Notes: generated from the sequence alone by a model not told the origin. Counted from the stretch's first letter, positions 38,808-49,829 are shown. The stretch: DNA of 64,000 bases from Juglans regia (GCF_001411555.2 NC_049905.1:17090891-17154890), one strand, 5' to 3'. Program-made: numbers and translations.

Positions 38808-39115
38808 CTAGTGGAGTAGGAGTGTGGTACGTGGATGCTGCGGAACTAGAAGCAAAGGTGGTTGCAGAGGGGAAGAGATCGAAAGCGAAGAATGTGGAGC
38901 AATTGAAGACTGTGGTGGAGAAGAAGAGGGAGCTCGGGAATGGTTGATGGCACGGTATACGAAGGATTACGAGGCCTCGAGAGGGCAGAGCGGGGATATT
39001 AAGATGTTGGTAGTCACACAAAGGTCTGGTACTGCAGCCGATAAGGTCTCGGCATTCTCGGTTATGGTGGGGGACAATCCAATTGCCAATTTGCGGTCAC
39101 TCGATGCGCTTTTAG
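38808..39115 (+). pseudogene. Orphan fragment of Noc1/CEBPZ-like exon 1, frameshifted
   Basis: The encoded sequence contains GVGVWYVDAAELEAKVVAEG and, one frame over, MLVVTQRSGTAADKVSAFSV, the same as the live locus at 53040-53348. One base is missing near 38936-38942 (CTCGGGAATGG here, CTCGGGGAACGG in the other copy), so translation from the LTR-derived ATG at 38783 stops at the TGA near 38944. The donor GTAAAT at 39116 is preserved but no downstream exons follow. It retains VDAA where the other copy has VVAT, so the two copies have each diverged. Confidence 0.85.
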
Positions 39116-39436
39116 GTAAATATGCTTCTAGAAATGAAATCTTTGAACTTCACGAGTTGTACAAAAAAAGGGTATTTTGTTTAGTTTGTTTCTTCCACAA
39201 CCATATTCTGTTTAATTGGAAAATAATTTATTTTTTGAAATTAGAAAATGAGAAATTCTACAACTGTGGTCAAAGAAGGTTTGGTTATGCTTCCGAACTA
39301 GGGACTCTAAATAAGCTTATTAGGTTTATAGAAGTTATGCAATTTAGGCGTGAAACTTAAGTTATTATTATTATTTTTTTTTTTTCTGGTTGATTTGGTA
39401 AGTATTGTTTTTTTAATGGTAAACAAAATTTTATTG

Positions 39437-41648
39437 GATAAATGGGTTGAAATAGAAATCCGCTCTCCGTACGCAAGGAGAACTCTCTCGTACGTAAAAC
39501 TCTAAGGAAACCGCTGCCACCCTTGTCGGCGAGTGACCTCTCACCGTCGTCACAGATAAAGTCGACGGGCCCCGGCGACTTCCCTGAGGGCGGTTCGGCG
39601 TCAGTCTAGAGGAGAGAGAAAACTCTACGAAGCGTGAAATCCCTAAGGAACCAAATCTGTCGCCACCCACCCTTTGCCGGCGAGACACATCGCACCGTCG
39701 GCACAGACAAAGTCGACGGACCTCGGCGGCGACTTTGCTGAGGGCCGTCCGGCGTCGGTTCAACCTTCGGCCTCTTAGATATTGCTGTATTGCCTCTCAG
39801 AGTACTCCGGCGATACTTCCGAAGGCTCCGTTGGCCGTGCCGTCGACCTTGAAGGCTCCGGCAAGTGCTCCGGCGTTTTCTGTGAACACGATTTGCAGCT
39901 GGAAACAACTCTGCAGTGCTTGCAGTGAGCACGACCTGGAGTTCACAACTTCACAGCTTGCAACTCCCAACGGATTTCTGATTTGGTTTCTCTGAGATGA
40001 TGAATGGTTGTTGAAGAAGGGGAGTGGGTCAGTGTGGGTTCTTCTATGGAGTTGGCCATAGAATCTAAATCCTTTACACTGGTAAAGGAGGGGAGCATGT
40101 TGGCCATTACTAAAAGGAGTCGAAGGGTGATTTCTAAGTTGGTTCTGGGTTCGACAACAGTGTAGTGGCTGGCCAAGGCCGTAGAAGCGTGCACTAAGGA
40201 TAAGAAACAAGATTTTTTCTCCACTATCTGGGAAGGTAGACGCAGTTTTACAGCGCATCGCTACTCGAATGCTCGCGGACGTTATATGGCGGTGGAGGAG
40301 TATGGTGGTGGGGGGAGGAGGAGGAATTTTATTTTCATTCCCAAAGAGGGGGGCAGTGGCTGCAGAAGGATGGGGGAGGTGTTGCGTCATTTTTCCTTCG
40401 GCAAGAGAGGGAGTGACGGCTTGGAAGGACAAGGTGCTGCAGGTGGTGTGGCAGGGAGGGAGAACTTGGAGAAAGACCCAAGTACATCCTCGGTGGCGAG
40501 GCAAACCTATGCAGCAGCTCTAAAGACGGGACAGGCTTCGGGGGTTCAGAGTGTGGGGGGACTACCAATCACGCCTCAAGACCAGCTTGTCGAGATGCAC
40601 AATTCTTTAAAGGAGATGGAAACCCAACTTGTCGAGTTGAAGACAACGATCACTTTCTTATCTACGAAAATAGATCGGCTTTCAGCTGGAGGCAACAGGG
40701 TGGTAAGAAACATGATAGGCCCAAATCCTTTAAACTTAGAAAAAGGAAAACGGAAGATTGGATTTGGCCCTGTCCCTATAACCAGATCCAAGAGAGTATG
40801 GTGGGTCAAAAGGAAATCTGGGTTATTTGAAGTGGGGTCTACATCGGGTATTGGCGTAGAGACATCAGTAATGGAAGGTCATTCGCCTCGTGTAACACAG
40901 GATAGATCGATAGTCGGTATTACACCCTTGGTCCCTGAAGAAACTATGGCTCCTTCGTCAGAGTTGAAGGAAAAAGGTGTACTGCCGAGGTCTGAAGGAG
41001 ATGTAGGATCCGCTATCACCCCAGAGGTGAAGGGACTTGTTGTCACCCCAGAATCTCCAATGGGGACCCTGATACCATTGTTGAGAACCAATGGAGTTAC
41101 TGGAGAACCAATGGGTTTGGCGTTGGTGCCTTGTGTAGAGGAAAGTCTAGAGTCGGGAGTGCAGGTTGATGGGGATATTGTGGCTCCCCTAGTCTCTCTT
41201 CCTCCAATAGCGGATTGGATTATGCCTAAAGTTAACGAGATTCAGCAGTTCGTGGGAATTTCACATCGAGGATGTCAAGACCAATTTAATGAACTAATTA
41301 CTGCGATCGAGGCAAGCCGCACACTTGAAACTAAATCAAGCTTCAAGTCTCTTTTCGACAATCAACTACGACGCTAAAGGTGGTAGCTCAACTAGAGGGA
41401 AGTCTAAAGGGTGGGTATTGTGAAGACGGGAATCAAGGTGTTAGGGTCGGTGTTCGGGTAGGTTTTAGTTCTACGGGAAACAAGGATTGGGGTCGGGTGT
41501 GAAGTACTTTGGGTTGGTTTTTTTATGCGCTTTTTGGGACATTAAGGGCTTGTTGGGTTATTTTGGGCAAGGTGTTTTCTTGTATACATTCAGTGTACTT
41601 GGTTTCTCCTTTTGATATATATAATTTTTACTTAAAAAAAAAAAAAAA
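39437..41648 (+). mobile_element. LINE-type retroposon inserted in copy A, with poly(A) tail
   Basis: The paralogous empty site at 53671-53683 is continuous, whereas here AAAATTTTATTG (39425-39436) is interrupted. The insert ends in TTGATATATATAATTTTTAC followed by about 15 A, then AAAATTATTG again (about 41645-41654), an imperfect target duplication. The poly(A) end puts the element on the plus strand. One long ORF (40286-41377) resembles a LINE ORF1. The reverse-transcriptase ORF is absent, so the copy is non-autonomous. Confidence 0.8.
40286..41377 (+). CDS. LINE ORF1-like protein
   Basis: An uninterrupted 363-codon ORF lies inside the poly(A)-tailed insertion. The N-terminal third is Gly/Arg-rich and contains SVARQTYAAAL, a segment I associate with plant LINE ORF1 proteins. 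A heptad-like helical stretch follows (LKEMETQLVELKTTITFLST), compatible with the ORF1 coiled coil. The C-terminal half is low in recognisable motifs. No zinc knuckle is visible. The frame is open upstream, so the true start is uncertain. The assignment rests mainly on context and composition. Confidence 0.5.
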   Translation: MAVEEYGGGGRRRNFIFIPKEGGSGCRRMGEVLRHFSFGKRGSDGLEGQGAAGGVAGRENLEKDPSTSSVARQTYAAALKTGQASGVQSVGGLPITPQDQLVEMHNSLKEMETQLVELKTTITFLSTKIDRLSAGGNRVVRNMIGPNPLNLEKGKRKIGFGPVPITRSKRVWWVKRKSGLFEVGSTSGIGVETSVMEGHSPRVTQDRSIVGITPLVPEETMAPSSELKEKGVLPRSEGDVGSAITPEVKGLVVTPESPMGTLIPLLRTNGVTGEPMGLALVPCVEESLESGVQVDGDIVAPLVSLPPIADWIMPKVNEIQQFVGISHRGCQDQFNELITAIEASRTLETKSSFKSLFDNQLRR

Positions 41649-43186
41649 TTATTGAGTATGAACATGGGCAAGGTAAGTGTGATTTTCTATTCTGTTGATT
41701 GAGGAATCCATGAAAAAATTTAGAAATGTTCCAGTTCCTCCTTGCATATTATATACACCTCAAGCAAGGCTATAGGCCCGGCGGTCTTTGTTGATTAATG
41801 GGCCTCTCAATTAATTCAATTAAGGACGAGGGCGTTGTAAGGTTTCAAATAAAAACTTTATGTTTTGTCGTCAATCTAAATTATGAGAACTGCTATGTCC
41901 ACAAAGAGATTCACAAAAAATACCTCACAGAGTGATGTGACATGATGTAGTACATTAGATTTGGTTTACAATAACGAAGGCTTTATAATCTAAAGTACCA
42001 CATCACGGCACATCACTTTGCGAGAGTTTTTTTGTGAAGCTGTTTATGGACTAATTATTTTCCTTCAGTTGTATATTAATCAATAAGTGCTAATGTAGAA
42101 AGTAGATATTTTTTCCATATATTGTAACAACTTAAAGCATACGATAATTATGTTTTTGAATAGATTCATTGGAAAATGCATGTAAGAGCATGAAGACTAA
42201 GAAAAATAGGTTAATTTGACATGAATCTAGCTGACTCAACACGAACTTGTATGACACGTACTTGAATGACTCATTTTGTTATTCAAGTTTGGTTAGGTTG
42301 GCTCTTTAAAGACACTACCCTAATAACCCGACACGAATCCGAATGACACAGCTCGAATTGCCACCCCCAGTATGTATGTCAATGTAGCACGGAAACTTGG
42401 TGGATGGATTCGTTGAATGTAATGTGGTGCATTTGAAAGGAACGCAATGAGTGGAAATTGAAGATTTTTTGAGAATGCAACGGATGACCTTAGATCCATA
42501 GAGCTAGAAATTCTTCGTCTAGATGTCAGCTCAGAATAGCTATAGCCTTGCTAGTTATCAAGATTTTATGTCTTTTTGTTTTCTCTCACCTTCCTATTCA
42601 GGCGCTCCTCTTCTATACAGCATGCATACTTCGTTTTGTCTCCTTGCACTTGTAATAAAGATGGCTTATATATATTGTGGGATTGGGATGCCACGGACAA
42701 TAGTGTTTGCTAGTTTCTAAATCTTTCTACATCTATGTTTCTCATCCTGTTAGTCATTTTGATTAGCTTTCATCCAAACATCTCTTGAAAGATATATCCT
42801 TCTTTCTGTGGAATCTTTGTTCGTTGAGCACTGTTTGTTGAATCTTAAGATCTTTAAGGTTAGCTGTTTTTGGGTGATTAGGAAAGGTTCTGGCAACTGA
42901 TAACTTGAGAAAGAGGCACATTCTGACAACAGATAAATTGGATGGCTTCTCACAACAGCTGCCAACTTTGTAGTTTTTTATATTTCAACTATGTTTGCTC
43001 TTTCATCTTCCTAATAGTTGGATGTTTCGTTTTGTATACTTTCTATATACTAGGGTTATACCCACTGTGTGTCTCAATGATATTGCATTACGAAAAAAAA
43101 TGAATGTTAAGATCTTGGTTCTTCTATGACCTTACTCAAGATGCTAATTTGATACAGATTCTTGACCTTCATTGTTTATCCTTCAG

Positions 43187-44367
43187 CAAGAAACTACAGC
43201 AACCCATGGAGAAGACCAGTACTATGACATTAGGAGCCCAGACTCTGCTTCTCCCAAGGGAAAAGGCAGCGATTAGAGAAAGTGAAGCAAAATGCCAACG
43301 AGTGAAGAATGTGAGCATCTCATTAATGTCGATCCATGTTTAGGAGTTCGGCAGTAAGTAACCATATACAATTGAAAAACAAAAGACTTAACCGTCCTCT
43401 GTTTGGTTTTTTGAGAAAATGAGAAACCCATGTTGCTTACGTATTGACGCCTAAATAATGGACTTCCTGATTAGCGCAAGAAGAGGATTACGCAATGAAG
43501 AAAGTAAGTCCAAGCAGCAGATTGTTTGCCGAGAAAATGTGATGATTGCTATAAATGGATGAAAGCAAAGAGGTAGGAAAGTTCAAGAGGGTCACGCGAA
43601 GGGTCTAGAAAGAGCTTTGTCATTTGGAGGGGTCAAGTGCTTACACGTGTATTTCTCCAGGGTAGTGTGGAACCCTCTGATCGTTTAACGGTCAACTGGA
43701 TACGTTTGGATAGTGAAAGTATTTGAGAATGTTTGTGAATAATAATGAAAAAATAATAATAGAATATTAAATAGTAGTGAAAAGTAATGAATATTAATCA
43801 AAAATAAATAAAGAGTAATAATAAAATAAAAAATAATAATGAGGGTGTTTAAGAGCACCTCAAGTACTCTCAGTACCCAAAGGTAACTTTGGGTGGTTAG
43901 GTATTTTCAGGTATTTTGTGAATAGTAGTGAAACAATAATGAAAAAGTAATGATAGAATATTGAATAGTAGTGAAAAATAGGTGAAAAGTAAAAATAAAA
44001 TAATGAATAATAGTGAAATATTTTAAAAATACCTCAAATATTTTCAAGTTGGTCCCAAGCTACAGTCTTTGAAGTTGAAGCCCCTCATTGGGCTATTAAC
44101 CGGCAAGTCTGCCGTCTAGCCCAATCAAATGGCGGTTGGTTAGGGCATTCAGGCTCTGAAGCTCTTCGATCAGGCCCATGATTATGGTTCTTTTCTTTCA
44201 GCTCAAGTCCTTGATGTTGCATGGCTAACATGTCTGCGATACATTGGACTCTCGCCATTTCTTCGATTTGATTGAGCAAGTTATTGGATTTGTGAGTCCC
44301 CTTGGAGGACCATGTATCAAAAGACAAAAAGAGAACTTGAATTAATTGAGATGGTTTGCATGAGGAG
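43187..44367. other. Unassigned spacer between the duplicated blocks
   Basis: Directly at the breakpoint, CCTTCAG then a 29-codon open segment (43187-43273, including HGEDQYYDIRSPDSASPKG, stop TAG) looks like a terminal exon of an unidentified gene. Two AT-rich MITE-like segments with repeated GTGAATAGTAGTGAAA phrases occupy about 43696-44060. No other gene was recognised. Confidence 0.35.
43696..44060. repeat. MITE-like AT-rich repeats (two adjoining copies)
   Basis: Both halves carry GTTTGGATAGTG/GTATTTTGTGAATAGTAG-type starts and runs of AATAATGAA, and end near CCTCAAGTACTCTCAG and CCTCAAATATTTTCAAG. This is compatible with two related non-autonomous elements. Termini were not proven. Confidence 0.4.
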
Positions 44368-45609
44368 AAAAGATAGTTATGTTGTTAAAGCCCCTAAAAA
44401 AACAAGAGTTGTTGGTCTTGTGGAAAATTTCATTTTTTTCAACAAGGAAGGCACTACTATGCCGCCCAATAGTTACCGCTCCATTTGACCGCTCAGTGAA
44501 TTTCTTTTTTTCTTTTTTAATTAATGATGAAGGAAATGATTTTAAGGGTATTGGTATATTTTTTTTATTATTTTAAATATTTAAATATATTTAAAAAATG
44601 TAAATAGAAAAATGAAAAAAAAAAAAAGTTACAAAAGTAACTAGCGGTAACAATGAGTGGTGCTACTCAGACGGATGATTTGCTTAGATTGTTTTGGAAC
44701 CGAACATGATTATTAATATCCTAACATATATTAATTACACGACTTGATCGATTCTTTAAAAATGCATTGATTATTTATGATGTTTCTTGTAAATTAAGCA
44801 CATGATCCAAGCTCTAAAAATCTTCCATTTATATATAGATAACAACCTGATGTCCTCGAGCACATGCCCCCTAAGCGGCTAATCCTAACAACCATATATA
44901 TTCGAGATTTTAGGATCATTTTATTCATTCAGCCGTATATCAATCGCTCGAGGAAGAGAGAACAGCAACATGTGGGAGCTGCATTGCAACATATATATTA
45001 ATACCTTTATTACCTTTCAACAAGAGTAATTTGAATGTTCCTAATCATTTTCTATTATGAACCAGACCAAATTATTGTGCATGTTTTTTTTCTTTAAGGT
45101 CGACAAAGAACATAGCCTGAACTTATATTTCCTGTTTTATATTGATTATAACTATGATTTAGTAATTTAATTTCTTATAGCTAATTAAGATGATGAGGCC
45201 CATTTGCAAGACAAGAGCTAGCAAAAGCAAAAGGGGGCATCACAAGAAATCAATTTAAGCGTGGCTTTCTGTTAGGTATCCTATATCTAACTTGTTCGAG
45301 CTTGATAATTGCAAGAAGAAATACTGTTGGAGCAGAATTGCCTGATGGAATGTTGGATCTGTCGGATCTCCCTGGGTATGCACCTAATTAGCGGTTTTAA
45401 ATGTTTAAAGAGTAATAATTTGTACAAGTCCCAAATATATAAGTCTTGTAATGACTTGCACAAAACTTGTACACTTTAAGATTATAGATCATAGCATTAC
45501 TACAAACCGAAAAGTTGTCTCTCTATTGAAATTTTGTTTTCTTTCTTTCTCACTCAACTTTTTTCATGATCCCCATTCATACTAATAACATTAAGTCTCA
45601 TTTGTTTTC

Positions 45610-45857
45610 AGAGAGAGAGAGCTGATGGATGAGAGAGAGAGCTGATGAGAGAGAGAGAGAGCCGATGAGAGGGAGCCGAGGAGGGAGAGAGAGAGCTGAT
45701 GAGAGAGAGAGCCGATGAGAGAGAAAGAGCCGATGGATGAGAGACAGAGCTGATGAGAGAGAGAGAGGCCCGATGAGGGAGAGAGAGCTGATGGATTAGA
45801 GAGAGCTGATGAGAGAGAGAGACCCGAGGAGAAAGAGAGTTGATGAGAGAGAGTCGT

Positions 45858-45902
<45 letters not shown>

Positions 45903-45935
45903 TGAGAGTGAGAGAGAGGGGTAGATGAGGTCTGG
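45610..45935. repeat. (GA)n-rich minisatellite upstream of exon 1 (C1)
   Basis: Runs of GAGAGA are interspersed with GCTGATGA and GCCGATGA units. The corresponding tract in C2 is at 47836-48110 and is shorter. Long Ser/Leu ORFs on the minus strand across it are artefacts of the repeat. Confidence 0.85.
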
Positions 45936-46208
45936 AGATTGGTGCGTTCTGCATAAAAAAAAATAGACACATAATGCGTGTTACAGTCAGCCATGAACAA
46001 TGGCTGATCCTGATCCGTAGGACTGCTCAAAGTTTAATGGGCTAATTACTAGTATGCCACTCGCCTAGTATTCCAGTTACTTTGCATCGAGTCCTTCGGC
46101 TCCATAAACCCTACTCTCTCTCTCTCTCTGCTTGTGCAAAGTTGCAACTTTATAACCTCCCCCAACTCTCCATTCAAAACCCGAAACCCTCGTATCGGAG
46201 CTCCTTAT

Positions 46209-46460
46209 TTGATACTGGTTGCCCCAGAAGACATAGATACTCTCAAATCCAACGTAGCCTCCTTTGCTTATTCTCTCAGCCTCTCCTCCCCTCCCCCACC
46301 TTCGTCCTACTCAGGCTTCAACGATTCCGATTTTCGAAAAACAGGTTCTCTCAAACTAAAACCCACAAAACCACATAAGCCAAAGATCCAAAACACCAAC
46401 AATACTAACGAGGATAAAGAAAGACCCAAGCCTATGGGGTTTGACAAATCACAACCCTAG
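46209..46460 (+). pseudogene. Noc1/CEBPZ-like exon 1, 5' segment, copy C1
   Basis: The frame reads PEDIDTLKSNVASFAYSLSL, then a Pro/Ser stretch, NDSDFRKTG and a Lys/Thr-rich stretch. It ends at TAG 46458-46460, just before LTR sequence. Relative to C2 it lacks 30 nt around the expected translation start (after GATACTGG). It is an isolated fragment: the rest of exon 1 is absent here. Confidence 0.75.
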
Positions 46461-46575
46461 GGCAATGTAACACTCTGGATACACACATTGGAAAAAGCTC
46501 CCTGAGGGATGCTTTTTTAGGGCAGAGAAATAAGAACAGCTAAAAGAGAGAAAAAAAACTAAAGTTCATTCAGCT

Positions 46576-48785
46576 AAAAGATAGTTATGTTGTTAAAGCC
46601 CCTAAAAAAACAAGAGTTGTTGGTCTTGTGGAAAATTTCATTTTTCTCAACAAGGAAAGCACTACTATGCTGCCCAATAGTTACCGCTCCATTTGACCGC
46701 TCAGTGAATTTCTTTTTTTCTTTTTTACTTAATGATAAAGGAAGTGATTTTAAGGGTATTGGTGTATTTTTTTTTATTTTTTTAAATATTTAAATATATT
46801 AAAAAAATATAAATAGAAAAATGAAAAAAAAAAGTTACAAAAGTAACTAGCGGTAACAATAAGTGGTGCTACACAGACGGCAGAGTAATTTGCTTAGATT
46901 GTTTTGGAACCGAACATGATTATTAATATCCTAACATATATTAATTACACGAGTCGATCGATTCTTTAAAAATGCATTGATTATTTATGATGTTTCTTGT
47001 AAATTAAGCACATGATCCAAGCTCTAAAAATCTTCCATTTATATATAGATCACAACCTGATGTCCTCGAGCACATGCCCCCAAAGCGGCTAATCCTAACA
47101 ACCATATATACTCGAGATTTTAGGATCATTTTATTCATTCAGCCGTATATCGATCGCTCGAGGAAGAGAGAACAACAACATGTGGGAGCTGCATTGCAAC
47201 ATATATATTAATACCTTTATTACCTTCCAACAAGAGTAATTTGAATGTTCCTAATCATTTTCGATTATGAACCAGACCAAATTATTGTGCATGTTTTTTT
47301 TCTTTAAGGTCGACAAAGAACATAGCCTAAACTTATATTTCTTGTTTTATATTGATTATAACTATGACTTAGTAATTTAATTTCTTATAGCTAATTAAGA
47401 TGATGAGGCCCACTTGCAAGACGAGAGCTAGCAAAAGCAAAAGGGGGCATGACAAGAAACCAAATTAAGCGTGGGTTGCTATTAGGTATCCTATATCTAA
47501 CTTGTTCGAGCTTGATAATTGCAAGAAGAAATACTGTTGGAGCAGAATTACTTGCTGGAATGTTGGATCTGTCGGATCTCCCTGAGTATGCACCTAATTA
47601 GTGGTTTTAAATGTTTAAAGAATAATAATTTGTACAAGTCCCAAATATATATGTCTCGCAATGACTTGCACAAAACTTGTACACTTTAAGATTATAGATC
47701 ATAGCATTACTACAGACCGAAAAGTTGTCTCTCTATTGAAATTTTTTTTTCTTTCTTTCTCACTCAACTTTTTTCTCTTTTAAACATTAACATGATCCCC
47801 ATTCATACTAATAACATTAAGTCTAATTTGTTTTCAGAGAGAGAACTGATGGATGAGAGAGAGAGAGCTGATGAGAGAGAGCTGAGGAGGGAGAGAGAGA
47901 GCTGATGAGAGAGAGAGCCGATGAGAGAGAAAGAGCCGATGGATGAGAGACAGAGTTGATGAGAGAGAGAGAGGGCCGATGAGGGAGAGAGAGCTGATGG
48001 ATTAGAGAGAGCTGATGAGAGAGAGAGACCCGAGGAGAAAGAGAGTTGATGAGAGAGAGTCGTAGACAAGAGAGAGAGCAGATGAGAGTGAGAGAGAGGG
48101 GTAGATGAGGTCTGGAGATTGGTGCATTCTGCATAAAAAAAAATAGACACATAACGTGTGTTACAGATCAGCCATGAACAGTGGCTGATCCTGATCCGTA
48201 GGACTGCTTAAAGTTTAATGGGCTAATTACTAGTATGCCACTCGCCTAGTATTCCAGTTACTTTGCATCGAGTCCTTCGGCTCCATAAACCCTACTCTCT
48301 CTCTCTCTTTGCTCGCGCAAAGTTGCAACTTTACAACCTCCCCCAACTCTCCATTCAAAACTCAAAACCCTCATACCGAAGCTCCTTATTTGATACTGGC
48401 TGTTTCACTAAAATTGAAGAAACCTTCGAAGGCCCCAGAAGACGTAGATACTCTCAAATCCGACATAGCCTCCTTTGCTTCTTGTCTCGGCCTCTCCTCC
48501 CCTCCCCCACCTTCATCCTACTCAAGCTTCAACGATTCCGATTTTCGAAAAACAGGTCCTCTCAAACTAAAACCCACAAAACCACATAAGCCAAAGATCC
48601 AAAACACCAACAATACTAACGAGGATAAAGAAAGACCCAAGTCTAAGGGGTTTGACAAATCACAACCCTAGGGCAATGTAACACTCTGGATACACACATT
48701 GGAAAAATCTTCCCTGAGGGATGCTTTTTTAGGGTAGAGAAATAAGAACAGCTAAAAGAGATAAAAAAAACTAAAGTTCATTCAG
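46576..48785 (+). repeat. Tandem duplicate C2: promoter plus 5' segment of Noc1-like exon 1
   Basis: Second copy of the 2.2-kb unit, directly abutting C1. Unlike C1 it continues into the complete solo LTR and the middle part of exon 1, so it is the parental copy for the downstream gene. Confidence 0.9.
48396..48676 (+). pseudogene. Noc1/CEBPZ-like exon 1, 5' segment, copy C2
   Basis: The frame reads AVSLKLKKPSKAPEDVDTLK, then SDIASFASCLGLSS and NDSDFRKTG, as expected for the N-terminus of plant Noc1/SWA2 proteins. The codon before AVSLKLKK is CTG (48396-48398), where family logic predicts the ATG. An upstream in-frame ATG exists at 48309. TAG at 48669-48671 interrupts the frame four codons before the middle segment resumes at NHKPKTQN (49181). 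The exon is then cut by the solo LTR after 48676. Confidence 0.75.
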
Positions 48786-49177
48786 GTTTTTGCATAAAAA
48801 AGCAGAGTCTGTTTCGGCGCCTACTATAAGCAATAAGCATAAACTCTACAAATTATAAAAGGCCATGGACCTAAATTGGGCTTCCTAACATCAGCCCGTA
48901 ACTGACTTACAAGATAGTAAATAAAACAATAACAGTTGGATCACTTAAATGGCCTAGGGATAATTCCCTAAGCCAATGCACGTCGGGTCCAGCCCGTCCC
49001 TTTTGGTCAAAGACCTTACTTCAGACTTAAACACTTCAGTTCGAAGCTTCCCCCCACGTGAACCTAGGGTTCCTTCGACTTAACTCAGAAGCCAAGCTCC
49101 TACTTCACTTCTGCCTCTCGACCATGTTGCCGCCGCATCCTCACCCTAGTCAAGCTATTACCGGCAGCCTTGTCACA
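48677..49177. mobile_element. Solo LTR (501 bp) inside the Noc1-like exon 1
   Basis: Starts TGTAACACTC and ends CCTTGTCACA (TG..CA termini). It is flanked on both sides by GGCAA (48672-48676 and 49178-49182), a perfect 5-bp target duplication. No internal retrotransposon sequence remains, as expected after LTR-LTR recombination. Reading frame is the same before and after the insertion, apart from the TAG. Confidence 0.85.
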
Positions 49178-49369
49178 GGCAATCACAAGCCAAAGACTCA
49201 GAATTTAAATCCCAACAGGAAAATTTGGAGTAACCAGAAACCAAAGGACCAAAACTGGAACAAAAACGAGAAGGCCAAGGCACTCGTATTGACACTTGAT
49301 GATCACGATAAGCAACATGGTTTTAATAAATTCAAGAATTTACCAAAACTGCCATTAGTGAAAGCTAGT
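49178..49369 (+). pseudogene. Noc1/CEBPZ-like exon 1, middle segment
   Basis: Reads NHKPKTQNLNPNRKIW through a Lys/Asn-rich part to FNKFKNLPKLPLVKAS, which in family proteins leads directly into GVWYVDAAELEAK. Here it is cut after the CTAGT at 49365-49369 by the gypsy element. The matching continuation begins at 53040 in the same frame. Confidence 0.8.
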
Positions 49370-49811
49370 TGTAACAGTCAACTAATAGAATTAATGGAAA
49401 AGTGATAGATTGGAATGGAAATGTATATAAACCTCTGAAAATAAGCTCTCTTCGAGGGGAGCACCTCCAAATTCAATAGAACAGTACAGGCGAAATTCCA
49501 GATGCTTCTCTCAGGAAACGTACAGGGAAACTTGTACTAAACAAGGGAAATAAGAGAAATACTAAACTGCCCTTAACTAATGGGCTTTAGAATACAAATA
49601 TGCTTTATTATGTTTACTAGTAATGGCCCAAGGCCTTACGTTCCTAGCCCACACCGCTACGACCCTTTAAGCCCATAATCTGCATACAATTCTTCAGACG
49701 TTAGGGTTCCTTCTCATTTATGCTGACACCTTCTAACCTTCGAAGTAAGCCTCCTACTCCTCACCATGTAACCCCTCTCTACATCCTTGTCTCCGTATAC
49801 GACGTATAACA
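49370..49811 (-). repeat. LTR of the gypsy element
   Basis: Has TG..CA termini and 442 bp, with a PPT-like purine tract (minus strand) immediately inside at 49812-49826. Because integrase reads on the minus strand, this is the element's 3' LTR in reverse orientation. Confidence 0.75.
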
Positions 49812-49829
49812 ACTGCCCCTCTCTTTAAA

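Larger units (their letters stand above)
38602..43186 (+). repeat. Upstream duplicate of the Noc1-like exon 1 / intron 1 block (copy A)
   Basis: Apart from a 2.2-kb LINE insertion, this is collinear with 52912-55200: the CT-rich LTR end, the last segment of exon 1 (38808-39115), and most of intron 1 as far as TTGTTTATCCTT near 43184. After that the two copies diverge completely. Exons 2 onward are absent here. Confidence 0.85.
44368..46575 (+). repeat. Tandem duplicate C1: promoter plus 5' segment of Noc1-like exon 1
   Basis: Collinear with 46576-48785, both starting AAAAGATAGTTATGTTG. The unit contains about 1.2 kb of upstream AT-rich DNA, a GAGA-rich tract (45610-45935), the leader, the first exon segment and the first ~110 bp of the solo LTR. 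The duplication therefore post-dates that LTR insertion. Confidence 0.9.

Noticed and set aside
39797..40504. 235-residue minus-strand ORF
   Set aside because: Antisense to the LINE ORF1 region; no recognisable domain and GC-rich composition explains the open frame.
45608..46030. 140-residue minus-strand ORF rich in Ser and Leu
   Set aside because: It is a translation of the (GA)n minisatellite; the same applies to 47803-48152 and to 38516-38819 on the plus strand.
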